Part shown: positions 9,724 to 20,191 of the stretch, one piece after another
Layout of the letters: the number at the start of each line of letters is the position of its first letter
How positions within the stretch are numbered: the stretch's first letter is position 1
Origin: Aquimarina algicola
GTDB taxonomy: Bacteria > Bacteroidota > Bacteroidia > Flavobacteriales > Flavobacteriaceae
Length of the DNA: 64,000 nt
Assembly: GCF_006443095.1 (NCBI RefSeq)
Contig: NZ_VFWZ01000001.1
Location: 186,001-250,000, forward strand
Direction: 5' to 3'
Notes under the pieces: generated by a model
The model's input: only the letters and a program-made list of their open reading frames with translations
Told to the model about the DNA's origin: nothing
Database searches by the model: none
Translations under genes and position numbers: made by a program

Positions 9724-10146
9724 ATGGAGAAATATCATACCAAATACATCTTAGGAGAAAGGGGTAATGAGAATAAATTACCCCATTTACTAACCGATAA
9801 AAAAAATAGAGTTACTACTATCTTTAGACCAGGAGATAGAACAAATCCTCACTCTAATAAGTATACTCACCGTAATTTAGATGGGTTTTCATTTCTTGGA
9901 ATTATTGAAATTAAAGGCGATGATTCTTTAAACACACTACCAAAATACTCTCACTTGTTTAATGTGAAAATTGTTGAGAGAACCTGCAAGAGTTATAAGG
10001 ATTTGGAAATTAAAGATTTCTTTGGAGCGTATCCTCATATTTACAACGTTACATCATTAAAAAAAGAATTATTTTCTATATACGGTAAAATAGAATCTGA
10101 GAAAATAACAATCTATAAACTTTCTTATGATTTTACAGAAAGTTAA
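9724..10146 (+). CDS. Hypothetical protein, 140 aa
   Basis: Starts MEKYHTKYILGERGNENKLP, with no signal peptide or membrane span. Mixed alpha/beta composition with several aromatic and basic residues (RPGDRTNPHSNKYTHRN). I do not recognise the family. It stands alone between the his operon and the gliding/T9SS genes, with 182 bases before it and 338 after, so it probably has its own promoter. Confidence 0.6.
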   Translation: MEKYHTKYILGERGNENKLPHLLTDKKNRVTTIFRPGDRTNPHSNKYTHRNLDGFSFLGIIEIKGDDSLNTLPKYSHLFNVKIVERTCKSYKDLEIKDFFGAYPHIYNVTSLKKELFSIYGKIESEKITIYKLSYDFTES

Positions 10147-10484
10147 GATATTGAAAAAGATAAAAATTTTGATTTTTATTTATTAAGTATATTTTGATTT
10201 TTTTTATTGAATATCAGGGTGTTAAGAGGTTTTTTTAATCAGCTTTTTTATGATTAAAACAAAATAATATTGAAAAAAATTAAGAAGAAATAGTAACGTT
10301 TTGATATCTGACGACATAAAGAGTTATCATGATCACAAATTATCAAGCGAAATATGTAGACGAAATAGTAGAGAGTGATACCTACTAACCACTATAAATA
10401 GCGGTTTTTACAGGTGAATAACGTTAAAGTTATACGCTAAATCAATATTTTTTCTAATTTCGTACAAACTAACACTAACCAATT
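10147..10484. other. Intergenic, AT-rich, one hairpin
   Basis: No gene seen. AACC.CTA / TAG.GGTT at 10387-10406 forms an imperfect palindrome followed by a short T run; it could be a weak terminator or an operator. The promoter of the downstream T9SS trio is probably here, but I see no clear TTTG / TAnnTTTG pair. Confidence 0.4.
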
Positions 10485-13313
10485 TTGAGACCTATTGAAA
10501 AACAGTTACTCTCTCTCGTAATTTTTATTTGTTCAATTTACACTTCATATTCACAATGTGATCAGACATTGCCGGATATTGTAAAGTGTAATATGGAGAC
10601 TATTGATTTTGATACTGATGGAGATCCCGATGGGATTATCAATTTGTATACAGAGACGGGTACAACTCCTGCAGACGGGGTGTGGATGATCGAACCTAGA
10701 TATGCCACCGCCCTTAATCCGACAAATGGTAATGTATCACTTTGGATTTTGCCAGCAGCAACAACTTCTGTCACCTTAGATGAATATTCATTTACATTAA
10801 TGAATGCTACCTGTGGTGATACTCCATTTAGAACAGTAAGATTAATTCTTGGCCCTTATTCTGGTATTGCATTACCAAGAACAGGTGATCTTAATGTAAA
10901 TGCACAAGGATGTGATGATGAATCATTTGATCTTTTTACAGCATTTGTTTTAGATGAAACTACTCCGGCTCCCCATCAAAATGGAATATGGACATACAAT
11001 GGTAGTAGTCCAAATTTTGTAGGTTTTGATCCTATGAATCCTTCAAGGATTATTGTTGATATTCCTTATCAAGAAGGAGAGCCTATCCCAGACCAAGAAG
11101 CCTTTGAATTTACATATACGGTTTCAGGAACGTCACCATGTGTGCCTACTAGTGCTACCACAGTAAGAATCTCTATGGTACGACAAGTAAGTGCTGGTTC
11201 ACCAAGCGAAATTGATATTTGTGAAAGCGAAATTCTTGCAGGAGTCTTTGATGCAGATATAGATTTACGAGATGATCGTTATTTAAGTGGAGAAGATATA
11301 GACAATGGTTTTTGGTTTTCTGATGAAGATCCTACAGGTCAAATCGCAAATGATCAAGATTCTTTTATCAATCTAAGAACAATTTATGAAGATTTTGTTA
11401 CTGCCAATGGTAATAATTTACGATTTGGGTGTAGTGAATTTGAATTCAGTTATGGAGTAAGACAACGATCAGGAGTATGTTCTGATGATAAAGCGACTAT
11501 ATCCTTTACTTTTTATGAACAATTAAGACCTTTTAGACAACCTGATCCTGCTCCCGAATTTTGTGCTAATCAAGATAGGGGTTCTTTAAATTTATTTGAC
11601 CTTTTAGAATTTACTACAGAGACTACTACATCTGGAGCTTCTGTAGATTTTGTATATGATTCTGATAGTTATACGAATTGGCGAAGGGTATCAGGTCCAG
11701 GAACATCGGATAATAATTTAGGACTTATGTCTTTAATTGATGCTACAGGAAATCTTAATACAGAATACACGCACCTGGGAACAATCAATACATTAAATGC
11801 AACACCGGGAACTTATGTTTTTGAATATTTGGTGAGTCCAAAAATAAATTGTCAAGACTCAGCAGACGAAACCTGTAACCCATTGGCTAGCCCTCTGGAT
11901 GATTTTTATTGTGAGCACCCTTGCGCTGTCGAAAGCGCACTAGTCACTATAGAAATTCTTGCTTTTGATTACCCCGGTGAAGATACAGTAGATGTAAATC
12001 TTTGTATATCAGACATGCAAGTGGATTTAAGAAGTTTGTTAGAAACTAATGGAAGTGATGTTGTTGCTACTACAGGAGTATGGACAGATAGTAGCGGAGG
12101 AGCAATTAACAATACATTTGTATTTCCTGATAGTACAACAAGTCAAACCTATACATTTACTTATACTACAAATCGTAATGGTTGTAATGATAGTGCTGAT
12201 TTGACCTTGACCATCCATACAGAACCAAATGCAGGAGAGGATGCTTCTATTTTAATTTGTTCAGATGATCGCACATTAACCTTATTTGATCTACTTGGTG
12301 GTACTCCTGATACTACTGGAGAATGGACAGGCCCTTTTGGATATAGTTCAGAAGGGGATAATAGAGGAATATTTATAGAAGGAGATGATGATTTATTTAT
12401 TTTACAACCTGGAGAGTATGTGTATAATGTACCTGCAAATGACGGGTGTACAACTTCGGATCAAGCTACGGTAATGGTAAATTTTGTTGACCCTGTAGCG
12501 ATAGGAGATGATATTAACGAAACTTTTTGTAAAACATCAGGTAGTATCAATCTTTTTACCTTATTAGAAAGAAGTACAATTAGAACAGGAACTTTTGTAG
12601 ACCCAGAAGATACGGGAGCACTATCTCCAGATGGAACAGTAGATTTTCAAACTCTTGAAAGTAGAATTTATACATTTAGGTATGTGGTGAATGCTGAAGA
12701 ACCTTGTGGTGAATCCGCACTAAACATCAATTTGCAAATTATAGACATACCTGTACCAGAAGTTCCTGCACAAGAGTTTTGTATTCTTGATGCGGTACGG
12801 TTGGATGATATTGTTGTTGATGTTTCTAATTATAGCTGGTATGCCAGTCTGGAAAGCGAGACTCCAATTTTAGACAATCCATTATTACTAGATAATCAGA
12901 CATATTACATAGCTGCAAATGATGGAGGTAATGAACAATGTGAATCAGAGCGATTAGCAGTACCAATTACAATTTTAAATACAGGTGAGCGATCGCTAGA
13001 TGGGGAGTTGTGTACGTTGGATTTTCAAGATGGGGTTTCTCCTAATGGCGATAACCAAAATGATACCTTTAGTCTCTTTATAGACGATGTGTATAATATT
13101 CCTGAAGCTTTTCCTGATTTTGATTTAAAAATCTATAATAGATATGGTAGCATTGTTTATGAAGGTAGAAAAGATACAGAAGAATTTAGAGGAGAAAGCA
13201 ATACATCTGTAAGATTAGGAGATGATCTTCCATCAGGAACGTATTTCTACATTTTTACACCTAATTTTCAAAATAATCAACCCATACAAGGGAGTTTTTA
13301 CCTAAGCAGATAA
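10485..13313 (+). CDS. Secreted giant protein with gliding-motility C-terminal domain
   Basis: 942 residues. The only workable start near the signal peptide is TTG at 10485 (an upstream stop lies at 10476-10478), giving MRPIEKQLLSLVIFICSIYTSYSQ, a signal peptide cut near the Gln. The body is a string of Ig-like beta domains with paired Cys and repeated NLF.LL motifs (for example GSINLFTLLE). The last ~85 residues are the CHU_C / gliding-motility-associated C-terminal domain (SPNGDNQNDTF ... PSGTYFYIF), a T9SS cargo signal. Two downstream genes encode its usual partners PorP/SprF and PD40-OmpA. Likely a surface adhesin; ligand unknown. Confidence 0.9.
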   Translation: MRPIEKQLLSLVIFICSIYTSYSQCDQTLPDIVKCNMETIDFDTDGDPDGIINLYTETGTTPADGVWMIEPRYATALNPTNGNVSLWILPAATTSVTLDEYSFTLMNATCGDTPFRTVRLILGPYSGIALPRTGDLNVNAQGCDDESFDLFTAFVLDETTPAPHQNGIWTYNGSSPNFVGFDPMNPSRIIVDIPYQEGEPIPDQEAFEFTYTVSGTSPCVPTSATTVRISMVRQVSAGSPSEIDICESEILAGVFDADIDLRDDRYLSGEDIDNGFWFSDEDPTGQIANDQDSFINLRTIYEDFVTANGNNLRFGCSEFEFSYGVRQRSGVCSDDKATISFTFYEQLRPFRQPDPAPEFCANQDRGSLNLFDLLEFTTETTTSGASVDFVYDSDSYTNWRRVSGPGTSDNNLGLMSLIDATGNLNTEYTHLGTINTLNATPGTYVFEYLVSPKINCQDSADETCNPLASPLDDFYCEHPCAVESALVTIEILAFDYPGEDTVDVNLCISDMQVDLRSLLETNGSDVVATTGVWTDSSGGAINNTFVFPDSTTSQTYTFTYTTNRNGCNDSADLTLTIHTEPNAGEDASILICSDDRTLTLFDLLGGTPDTTGEWTGPFGYSSEGDNRGIFIEGDDDLFILQPGEYVYNVPANDGCTTSDQATVMVNFVDPVAIGDDINETFCKTSGSINLFTLLERSTIRTGTFVDPEDTGALSPDGTVDFQTLESRIYTFRYVVNAEEPCGESALNINLQIIDIPVPEVPAQEFCILDAVRLDDIVVDVSNYSWYASLESETPILDNPLLLDNQTYYIAANDGGNEQCESERLAVPITILNTGERSLDGELCTLDFQDGVSPNGDNQNDTFSLFIDDVYNIPEAFPDFDLKIYNRYGSIVYEGRKDTEEFRGESNTSVRLGDDLPSGTYFYIFTPNFQNNQPIQGSFYLSR

Positions 13314-13318
13314 AATCT

Positions 13319-14236
13319 ATGAGAATTCAATTTTTGTTATTAATATCAATAGTTTTCTGCTCAGTATCATATGCGCAGCAAGAACCGCAATATTCACAAT
13401 ACATGTATAATATGAGTACTGTAAACCCCGGATATGTTACAGCACAATCAGGTTTAATATCTACGGGACTTTTATTTAGAAGACAATGGACAGGAATAGA
13501 GGGAGCTCCCCAGACAGCCAATGTGTTTGCTAATATCCCAATGAGTGAGAAAATCGAATTGAGTGTTAATTATATCAACGATAGAGTAGGAGATGCAATT
13601 CCTGTAAACAATGATTATGCAAATGTCGATTTTGCCTACATCACAAGAATTTCTGATCAAGCTCGTATATCTTATGGATTAAAAGCCGGTATTAATAGTT
13701 TTAGAATCGATCCTTCTGCATCTGATGTTGCCTCTGATCCAGCTTTTGCAGATAATACTTCGACTACTCAATTAAATATTGGTGCAGGGATATATCTTTT
13801 CACTAATAATTTTTATGCAGGAGTATCTTCTCCTAATCTTTTGCCTAGTGACATTGATATTGATGGAATTGGTGTTGCAGAAACTAAAACTCATATTTAT
13901 GGTATTTTTGGATATGTTTTTGATTTTGTTGATGAAGTAAAACTAAAACCCTCTATGGTAATCAAACAAGTTATTGATTCTCCTATGACCTTTGATCTAT
14001 CCATGAATTCATTGATTTATGATCGGTTTGAATTAGGAATTTCTTATCGATATACAGATGCTTTTATTGCTTTGGCAGGCGTAAATGTGACCCCAAACTT
14101 GAAGATTGGTTATTCTTATGATTTTAGTGTAAGCGAATTAGGAGATTTTAATAACGGAAGTCATGAAATAGTCTTGCTATATAATTTTGACCTCTTACGA
14201 TTTAGTAATACATATTCTTCTCCTAGATTTTTCTAA
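13319..14236 (+). CDS. PorP/SprF-family T9SS outer-membrane protein
   Basis: 305 residues with a signal peptide ending YAQ and the family opening QEPQYSQYMYNMSTVNPGYVTAQ, followed by a beta-barrel with alternating aromatic strands. PorP/SprF proteins form outer-membrane barrels that pair with particular CHU_C-tagged giants and hold them at the cell surface. It starts five bases after the giant protein's stop and two bases before the next gene, so the three are co-transcribed and probably one functional unit. Confidence 0.93.
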   Translation: MRIQFLLLISIVFCSVSYAQQEPQYSQYMYNMSTVNPGYVTAQSGLISTGLLFRRQWTGIEGAPQTANVFANIPMSEKIELSVNYINDRVGDAIPVNNDYANVDFAYITRISDQARISYGLKAGINSFRIDPSASDVASDPAFADNTSTTQLNIGAGIYLFTNNFYAGVSSPNLLPSDIDIDGIGVAETKTHIYGIFGYVFDFVDEVKLKPSMVIKQVIDSPMTFDLSMNSLIYDRFELGISYRYTDAFIALAGVNVTPNLKIGYSYDFSVSELGDFNNGSHEIVLLYNFDLLRFSNTYSSPRFF

Positions 14237-14238
14237 AA

Positions 14239-16323
14239 ATGATGAACAGATATATAATAGTAGTTTTATTGTGTCTTACTCAACTTAGTTTTGCTCAAAA
14301 TAAAAGTAAAAGCAGAGCTGATCGTTTTTTTGATAAAGGAGACTATATTAATGCAGCAAAACAATACGAAGAAGAACTGAACCAGGAAGGATATACCAAA
14401 CATATACTGGAAAATATCTCTACATCTTATTATAATACATTTCAGTTTAGGCAGGCATATCGATATCTCAAAATTCTAACTTCGGGTAAATTCTATGGCA
14501 AAGATAAAACCTATGAAAAGAAATATGATTTTATGATGTATCATGTACTTTCTGCATTAGGTGAGTACGATACATCTATAAAATATCTGGCAGAATATAA
14601 AACTAATGAAGCGTCAGAATTTGATGCTTCAAATGCAATTTCAATTATCGAAGAGTTTAAATTAAAAGACGATGATTATAGTATTGAAGCTGCAAGTTTT
14701 AACTCTGAAGCTTCAGAATTTGGAGCTGTCAAAAAAGATACAATTATTTATTTTACAACTGATAGAAGCCCAAATGGTTTTCTTAATAAGAATTACAAAT
14801 GGACACATCGACCATTTTTAGATATTTATAAAGTAAATGTCGATGAAAATAATAATCCATTAAGTGAACCTGAACCAATTGACAAAGAGATTAATTCAAA
14901 ATTGCATGAAGGTAACTTTTGTTTTTCTAATGATGGAAATACATTGTATATATCAAAAAGTAATTCAGAAAAAGGAAAGAAAAAGTTCGATAGTATTCGT
15001 AACAATGCCGTACACTTGTATATATCAACAAAAGTTGATCAGAAGTGGACAAAACCTGAAAAACTAGAGTTTAATGATACAGGCTATTCAATCCAACACC
15101 CTTCTTTAAATCAAGAAGGAAATAAATTGTATTTTAGTTCTAACATGCCGGGTGGATATGGTGATTTTGATCTTTATTATGTCATTGTCAATCAAGATGG
15201 TACTTATGGAAAACCAGTTAATTTGGGAGCAACCATAAATACAGAACACAGAGAACAATTTCCGTTTATATCAAAAGACAATCATTTGTTTTTTTCATCA
15301 AATGGACATCTTGGATTAGGAATGATGGATATTTTTGTGATAGATCTCAATAATCCTGAAGTACCCATTAATCTTGGGGCTCCTATCAATTCAAGTTATG
15401 ATGATTTTTCTATGATGTATTATGACGATAAGAATGGCTTTTTTGCTTCAAATAGAAAGAAAGTAGGGGATGATATTTTTCATTTTTCGCAAATAGGCGA
15501 CATTTTTCCTAGAGAATATATTGCACGTTTTGAGGTTAGGGATTTCTCAACAGAGAATTATATAGAAAACGCTGAAGTTGTTTTATACAATAATAGAAAT
15601 CAAATAGTATACGAAAGTCAGTTGGATAGTATTGCAGCATTTGATATACGTATTTTTTCAGGTAGATATAATTTTAAAGCATCTGCAGAAGGATATAAGA
15701 CTAGAACAAAACCATTGGTAATTAAAGAAAAAGAAGAAGAAACATACGTTATTTATTTAGATAGAAACCTTAAGGAAAATAATGAGATTACCTCGAGTAA
15801 AGATGATTCTTCTACTAGAAAAGATGAAACTAATATAAATGAGCGTACTACGATAACCAATATTGTTACAACAAAAAATAAGGATAAAGACATCTCAAAG
15901 GATCGATTAAGAGAAATTCTTTTGGCAGATAAAGATGGGCCTCCGGTTATAGAAAGAGATGGAAAATTATATTTTGAAATGCCTCCAATTTATTTTGATT
16001 ATGATAAATGGAATATACGATCAGATTCTAAAAAAGTACTCGATAAATTAGCTTTAAAACTTGAAAAATATAAGAGTGTATATATCAAAATAAGCTCTCA
16101 TACTGATAGTAGAGGTACAGATTCGTATAATCAAGTATTATCATCAAAAAGAGCAGAGTCTACACGTAATTATTTGGCATTGGTTGGTTATGTTAATGCA
16201 CGACGTATGACGTTTGTTGGTTTTGGAGAATCTCAACCATTGATTGACTGTGATACCAAAACGTGTACAGAAGAAGATCATCAAACAAACAGGCGTAGTG
16301 AGTTTGAGATTACAAAGTTTTAA
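14239..16323 (+). CDS. PD40 / OmpA-family protein (PorE-like)
   Basis: 694 residues starting MMNRYIIVVLLCLTQLSFAQ (signal peptide). Order: TPR-like helices (about 25-140), WD40-like PD40 beta-propeller blades (for example LYFSSNMPGGYGDFDLYYV), a carboxypeptidase-regulatory-like beta domain (about 430-510), a charged linker, and a C-terminal OmpA domain (FDYDKWNIRSDS ... ISSHTDSRGTDSYN). This architecture matches PorE-like proteins that tie T9SS parts to peptidoglycan, and here probably anchors the SprF-like barrel. Confidence 0.9.
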   Translation: MMNRYIIVVLLCLTQLSFAQNKSKSRADRFFDKGDYINAAKQYEEELNQEGYTKHILENISTSYYNTFQFRQAYRYLKILTSGKFYGKDKTYEKKYDFMMYHVLSALGEYDTSIKYLAEYKTNEASEFDASNAISIIEEFKLKDDDYSIEAASFNSEASEFGAVKKDTIIYFTTDRSPNGFLNKNYKWTHRPFLDIYKVNVDENNNPLSEPEPIDKEINSKLHEGNFCFSNDGNTLYISKSNSEKGKKKFDSIRNNAVHLYISTKVDQKWTKPEKLEFNDTGYSIQHPSLNQEGNKLYFSSNMPGGYGDFDLYYVIVNQDGTYGKPVNLGATINTEHREQFPFISKDNHLFFSSNGHLGLGMMDIFVIDLNNPEVPINLGAPINSSYDDFSMMYYDDKNGFFASNRKKVGDDIFHFSQIGDIFPREYIARFEVRDFSTENYIENAEVVLYNNRNQIVYESQLDSIAAFDIRIFSGRYNFKASAEGYKTRTKPLVIKEKEEETYVIYLDRNLKENNEITSSKDDSSTRKDETNINERTTITNIVTTKNKDKDISKDRLREILLADKDGPPVIERDGKLYFEMPPIYFDYDKWNIRSDSKKVLDKLALKLEKYKSVYIKISSHTDSRGTDSYNQVLSSKRAESTRNYLALVGYVNARRMTFVGFGESQPLIDCDTKTCTEEDHQTNRRSEFEITKF

Positions 16324-16395
16324 AGGTTTTGTTTCTATATTATAAATTGATTATAGTAAGCCGTCTTGGATGATGTCCCTTTTAATTAAATAATC

Positions 16396-16427
16396 TTTTG
16401 TATTCTAATTAATTAAGTGTATTTTTG
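16396..16427 (+). promoter_or_regulatory. rpsA promoter
   Basis: TTTTG at 16396-16400 and TATTTTTG at 16420-16427, 19 bases apart, fit the Bacteroidota consensus TTTG - N17-23 - TAnnTTTG exactly. Transcription from about 16434 leaves a 5' untranslated region of about 110 bases before the rpsA ATG at 16545. Confidence 0.75.
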
Positions 16428-16544
16428 CACTCCTTTTTGTCGAGTAAGAGAGTAAAAAAGGACTTTATATCAAATAATTTTAACACTTCTGTAGAATTTT
16501 CGTCTTGATTCTCAAATAGATACAGAATACAAATTTTATCTTCA

Positions 16545-18371
16545 ATGTCTGAAGAAACTAAAAACACAGACGTTCAGGAAGTGGAAACTCAAAATGCTGC
16601 ACAGGCAGTTTCTCCACAACAACAAAATCCTGAGCAATTCTTAAAAGATTTTAACTGGCACAACTATGAAGAAGGAATCGATCCAATCGAGGATTCTAAA
16701 TTAGAAGAATTTGAAAAGTTAGTGGCAGAAAACTTCGTTGATACACTTAATGATGAAGTAGTAATGGGGACAGTAATTAATATTACTGATCGTGATGCTA
16801 TTATTGATATCAACGCGAAGAGTGAAGGGGTGATCTCATTAAACGAGTTTCGTTATAACCCAGCTCTTAAGGTAGGTGATAAAGTAGAAGTATTAATTGA
16901 TGTACGTGAAGATGCTACAGGTCAATTAATCTTATCTCACCGTAAAGCACGTGTAATCAAAGCTTGGGATAGAGTAAATGCAGCTCATGATTCTGGTGAA
17001 ATAGTAAATGGTTTTGTAAAATGCAGAACCAAAGGTGGTATGATCGTAGACGTATTTGGTATAGAAGCGTTCTTACCAGGTTCTCAAATCGATGTAAAAC
17101 CAATCCGTGATTATGATGCATACGTAGGAAAAACTATGGAATTCAAAGTGGTTAAAATTAATCATGAGTTCAAAAACGTAGTAGTTTCTCACAAAGCACT
17201 TATCGAAGCTGATATCGAAGAGCAGAAGAAAGAAATTATCGGTCAATTAGAAAAAGGTCAAGTACTAGAAGGTACTGTTAAGAATGTCACTTCTTACGGT
17301 GTATTTGTTGATCTTGGTGGAGTTGATGGATTAATTCATATCACAGACCTTTCTTGGTCAAGAATCAATCACCCTAATGAGATTGTAGAGCTTGATCAGA
17401 AATTAAACGTTGTAATCTTAGACTTTGATGAGGCTAAAACACGTATTCAATTAGGTCTTAAACAACTTAAACCACACCCATGGGAAGCGCTTAACCAAGA
17501 GCTTAAGGTTGGTGATAAAGTAAAAGGTAAAGTTGTTGTAATCGCTGATTATGGTGCGTTTATCGAAGTTGAAGAAGGTGTAGAAGGTCTTATCCATGTA
17601 TCAGAAATGTCTTGGTCAACACACTTAAGATCTGCTCAGGATTTTGTAAAAGTAGGAGATGATGTAGAAGCAGTTGTACTTACCCTAGATAGAGAAGAAC
17701 GTAAAATGTCTCTTGGTATCAAACAATTGACTCCAGATCCTTGGACAGATATTACTACAAAATACCCTGTTGGTTCTAAGCATGTAGGTGTTGTTCGTAA
17801 CTTTACTAACTTTGGAGTATTTGTAGAGTTAGAAGAAGGTATAGATGGATTAATTTATATCTCTGATCTTTCTTGGACAAAGAAAATCAAGCACCCATCA
17901 GACTTTACTAACGTAGGAGATAAACTTGATGTTATCGTTCTGGAACTTGATGTAGAAGGACGTAAATTAAGCCTTGGACACAAGCAAACAGAAGAGAATC
18001 CTTGGGATAAATATGTTACTGAATTTGCTGTAGGAACTAAGCATACTTCTAAAATCAGTGATATTGTAGACAAAGGTGCTACTATTGAATTTAATGAAGA
18101 TATCGTAGCATTTGTTCCATCACGTCACTTAGAAAAAGAAGATGGTAGCAAATTGAAGAAAGGTGATGAAGCAGAATTCCAAATCATTGAATTCAATAAA
18201 GAATTCAAAAGAGTAGTTGCTTCTCATACTGCATTATTCAAAGAAGAAGAAGCTAAGATTGTTAAGCAAGCTGCTAAAAAAGCTGCTTCTAGTGCTTCAG
18301 AAAAAACCACTCTTGGTGATATCGATGCATTAGCTGATCTTAAAGCTAAAATGGAAAAAGGAGGAAACTAA
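16545..18371 (+). CDS. rpsA: 30S ribosomal protein S1
   Basis: 608 residues, the usual Bacteroidota length, with an acidic N-terminal extension (about 1-65) and six S1 RNA-binding repeats, the best being KGQVLEGTVKNVTSYGVFVDLGGVDGLIHITDLSW and two similar ones after it. The C-terminus is Ala/Lys rich. S1 helps mRNA bind the ribosome, which matters in this phylum where Shine-Dalgarno pairing is little used. Codon use is visibly more biased than in the neighbours, as expected of a highly expressed gene. Single-gene transcript with its own promoter and terminator. Confidence 0.97.
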   Translation: MSEETKNTDVQEVETQNAAQAVSPQQQNPEQFLKDFNWHNYEEGIDPIEDSKLEEFEKLVAENFVDTLNDEVVMGTVINITDRDAIIDINAKSEGVISLNEFRYNPALKVGDKVEVLIDVREDATGQLILSHRKARVIKAWDRVNAAHDSGEIVNGFVKCRTKGGMIVDVFGIEAFLPGSQIDVKPIRDYDAYVGKTMEFKVVKINHEFKNVVVSHKALIEADIEEQKKEIIGQLEKGQVLEGTVKNVTSYGVFVDLGGVDGLIHITDLSWSRINHPNEIVELDQKLNVVILDFDEAKTRIQLGLKQLKPHPWEALNQELKVGDKVKGKVVVIADYGAFIEVEEGVEGLIHVSEMSWSTHLRSAQDFVKVGDDVEAVVLTLDREERKMSLGIKQLTPDPWTDITTKYPVGSKHVGVVRNFTNFGVFVELEEGIDGLIYISDLSWTKKIKHPSDFTNVGDKLDVIVLELDVEGRKLSLGHKQTEENPWDKYVTEFAVGTKHTSKISDIVDKGATIEFNEDIVAFVPSRHLEKEDGSKLKKGDEAEFQIIEFNKEFKRVVASHTALFKEEEAKIVKQAAKKAASSASEKTTLGDIDALADLKAKMEKGGN

Positions 18372-18400
18372 GATTTTCTCAATATTTTCAAAATATTGCA

Positions 18401-18432
18401 AAAGAGCTACTCATGTGAGTAGCTCTTTTTTT
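18401..18432 (+). terminator. rpsA terminator
   Basis: AAAGAGCTACTC / GAGTAGCTCTTT, a perfect 12-bp stem with a 4-base loop, followed by T7. It lies 30 bases after the rpsA stop. Confidence 0.93.
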
Positions 18433-18563
18433 ATACTTTATCTATTATTTCAAAAAAACGAACAGTAGAGACAAGGTCACTCAATATATATCTGAATAGT
18501 ACCCATTGTTACCTTAATTTCAATTTGTTCTTTCTAACTTTTTATGTTGTTGTAAAACGTTTT

Positions 18564-19040
18564 TCAATTCAATTTTCTTTTAAAAATGTAGCGTGTAATA
18601 AAGATACCATTACCGTCGTCTGCACCTGCATCACTTTCTACAGCACTCGTAACAAAAATTAAATCCCAACCTTCAGAAATCATTGTGGTTAATTTTGAGG
18701 AAATTACAGCATCATTTGCTGCTATATTTTGAAATCGTATACCTGCTATATTATAAAAGTTTAATAATTTTGTCTCTTCAAACCCCTTGACTCTAATATC
18801 CTTTCTTTTAGACTTATTTCTGGTATTATCATCTTTTGTTTGTGAGGACGTGAATTGTTTATAGTCTCTTTTATCATTTGCTGAAATTAATCGCGATCTA
18901 CCCAATCCATCTGGTATAATAGATTCTACACTTGTAATTACTTTTACTTCAAATTCTTGTTTTACGTTGTCTTGTGCAAAAATAGTAGTTGCAAACAATG
19001 TAAATATGAATACCATTGTTGTTAATTTAAATTGTATCAT
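18564..19040 (-). CDS. Secreted hypothetical protein
   Basis: 158 residues with a signal peptide (MIQFKLTTMVFIFTLFATTIFAQ). The mature part opens EFEVKVITSVESIIPDGLGRSRLI and later has MISEGWDLIFVTSAVESDAGADDG and FITRYIFKR. The 'statistics on slow sum of variance' look (a DUF4177-like EWDL/YIFKR pattern) suggests a small alpha/beta periplasmic domain, but I cannot assign a function. Last gene of the minus-strand block from 21747. Confidence 0.75.
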   Translation of the reverse strand: MIQFKLTTMVFIFTLFATTIFAQDNVKQEFEVKVITSVESIIPDGLGRSRLISANDKRDYKQFTSSQTKDDNTRNKSKRKDIRVKGFEETKLLNFYNIAGIRFQNIAANDAVISSKLTTMISEGWDLIFVTSAVESDAGADDGNGIFITRYIFKRKLN

Positions 19041-19138
19041 TTTTATTTTTTTTATGTTATTATTTATTTTGGGAAGTGATTTAAAAAGGTAACATTGCTT
19101 ATGGTGTGGCAGTGCTAAATATATGTAGTCACAAAATG

Positions 19139-20191
19139 TTATTTATGTTCATCCATAAATCGAAGTACCTCTTGGGCAAACAGGTCGGGCTCGCTAAACA
19201 TTGGAGAGTGACCTGATCTGTCAAATATGAGTAATTTCTTAGATGATGAACCTATGTTTTCAAAAGCAATTTGAGCAGAAGCCACAGGCACTACCATATC
19301 GTATTGACCAGATATAAATAGGGTTGGTATCGTTATTTCTGGAAGTTGATTCGTAAAATCAAGGGTTTCAAAAAGACCTTGATCATCTATTATACCACCT
19401 ATTTGAATATTATTCCAACCTCTAGTCCAAAAATTATATCTAAAGAATGTATTTACACCTTCTGATCCATCATCATCAAAATCTATAAAACCATCGTCAT
19501 GTAATGCTTTCTCCGCTTTGAAAGCCTTTTTGTTAAGTTCTCGGTTATCATCAAAATTAATTACCGGATCTACTTGAGAAACAAGTTCTAAAACAGATTT
19601 CCAGAAATCGACGCTATTACCTAATTCTATCTGCGTGTTTGCAGTGCTCGTAAATGTTTCTTTGTACTGGTCATATAATCTTGCTAGACTATACGCTCCA
19701 TCTACTCCTATCCAACCTTTAAAGTTGCTTTGATCTTTTAGTAAAGTAGCTGTTCCTAATGCTCCACCCCAACTATGCCCTAATAAAAAGAAACGTGAAT
19801 CATTACCAAATTTGCGTTTCATCACTTTTACCAGTGCTAATACATCTTCTGCCATAAGGTCTATGCTTACATCTTTTTCAGAGTAATGCCCTTGTGAATT
19901 ACCAGAACCACGTTGATCAAAATAAACAACACCATATTGATTTTCTATTTGGTTGAATGCCTCCCCAGAAAAACTCAATCCCATGTCACCCGGACCACCA
20001 TGCAAAGTAATTAAGAAAACTTTTTCACTAGCATTTCCTTTTATGTATGCAGGCATGTCTGCGTCTTTATGACGAACGAAGATAGTTTCATCTAAGTCAT
20101 TAAGTTCAAAATCATTAGAACATGCAGTTACTAGGCATATTGTAATTGCTGCGAATATTATTTTTAAAAATGATGCATTGAATTGTCTCAT
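19139..20191 (-). CDS. Alpha/beta hydrolase lipoprotein (proline iminopeptidase-like)
   Basis: 350 residues with a lipoprotein signal (VTACSND, Cys24). Oxyanion motif HGGPGDMG, nucleophile Ser140 in GHSWGGALG, and a C-terminal catalytic His in FDRSGHSPMFSEP place it in the prolyl aminopeptidase-like branch of the alpha/beta hydrolases. Substrate unknown. Its start overlaps the stop of the upstream barrel gene by four bases (ATGA), so the two are co-translated. Confidence 0.88.
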   Translation of the reverse strand: MRQFNASFLKIIFAAITICLVTACSNDFELNDLDETIFVRHKDADMPAYIKGNASEKVFLITLHGGPGDMGLSFSGEAFNQIENQYGVVYFDQRGSGNSQGHYSEKDVSIDLMAEDVLALVKVMKRKFGNDSRFFLLGHSWGGALGTATLLKDQSNFKGWIGVDGAYSLARLYDQYKETFTSTANTQIELGNSVDFWKSVLELVSQVDPVINFDDNRELNKKAFKAEKALHDDGFIDFDDDGSEGVNTFFRYNFWTRGWNNIQIGGIIDDQGLFETLDFTNQLPEITIPTLFISGQYDMVVPVASAQIAFENIGSSSKKLLIFDRSGHSPMFSEPDLFAQEVLRFMDEHK

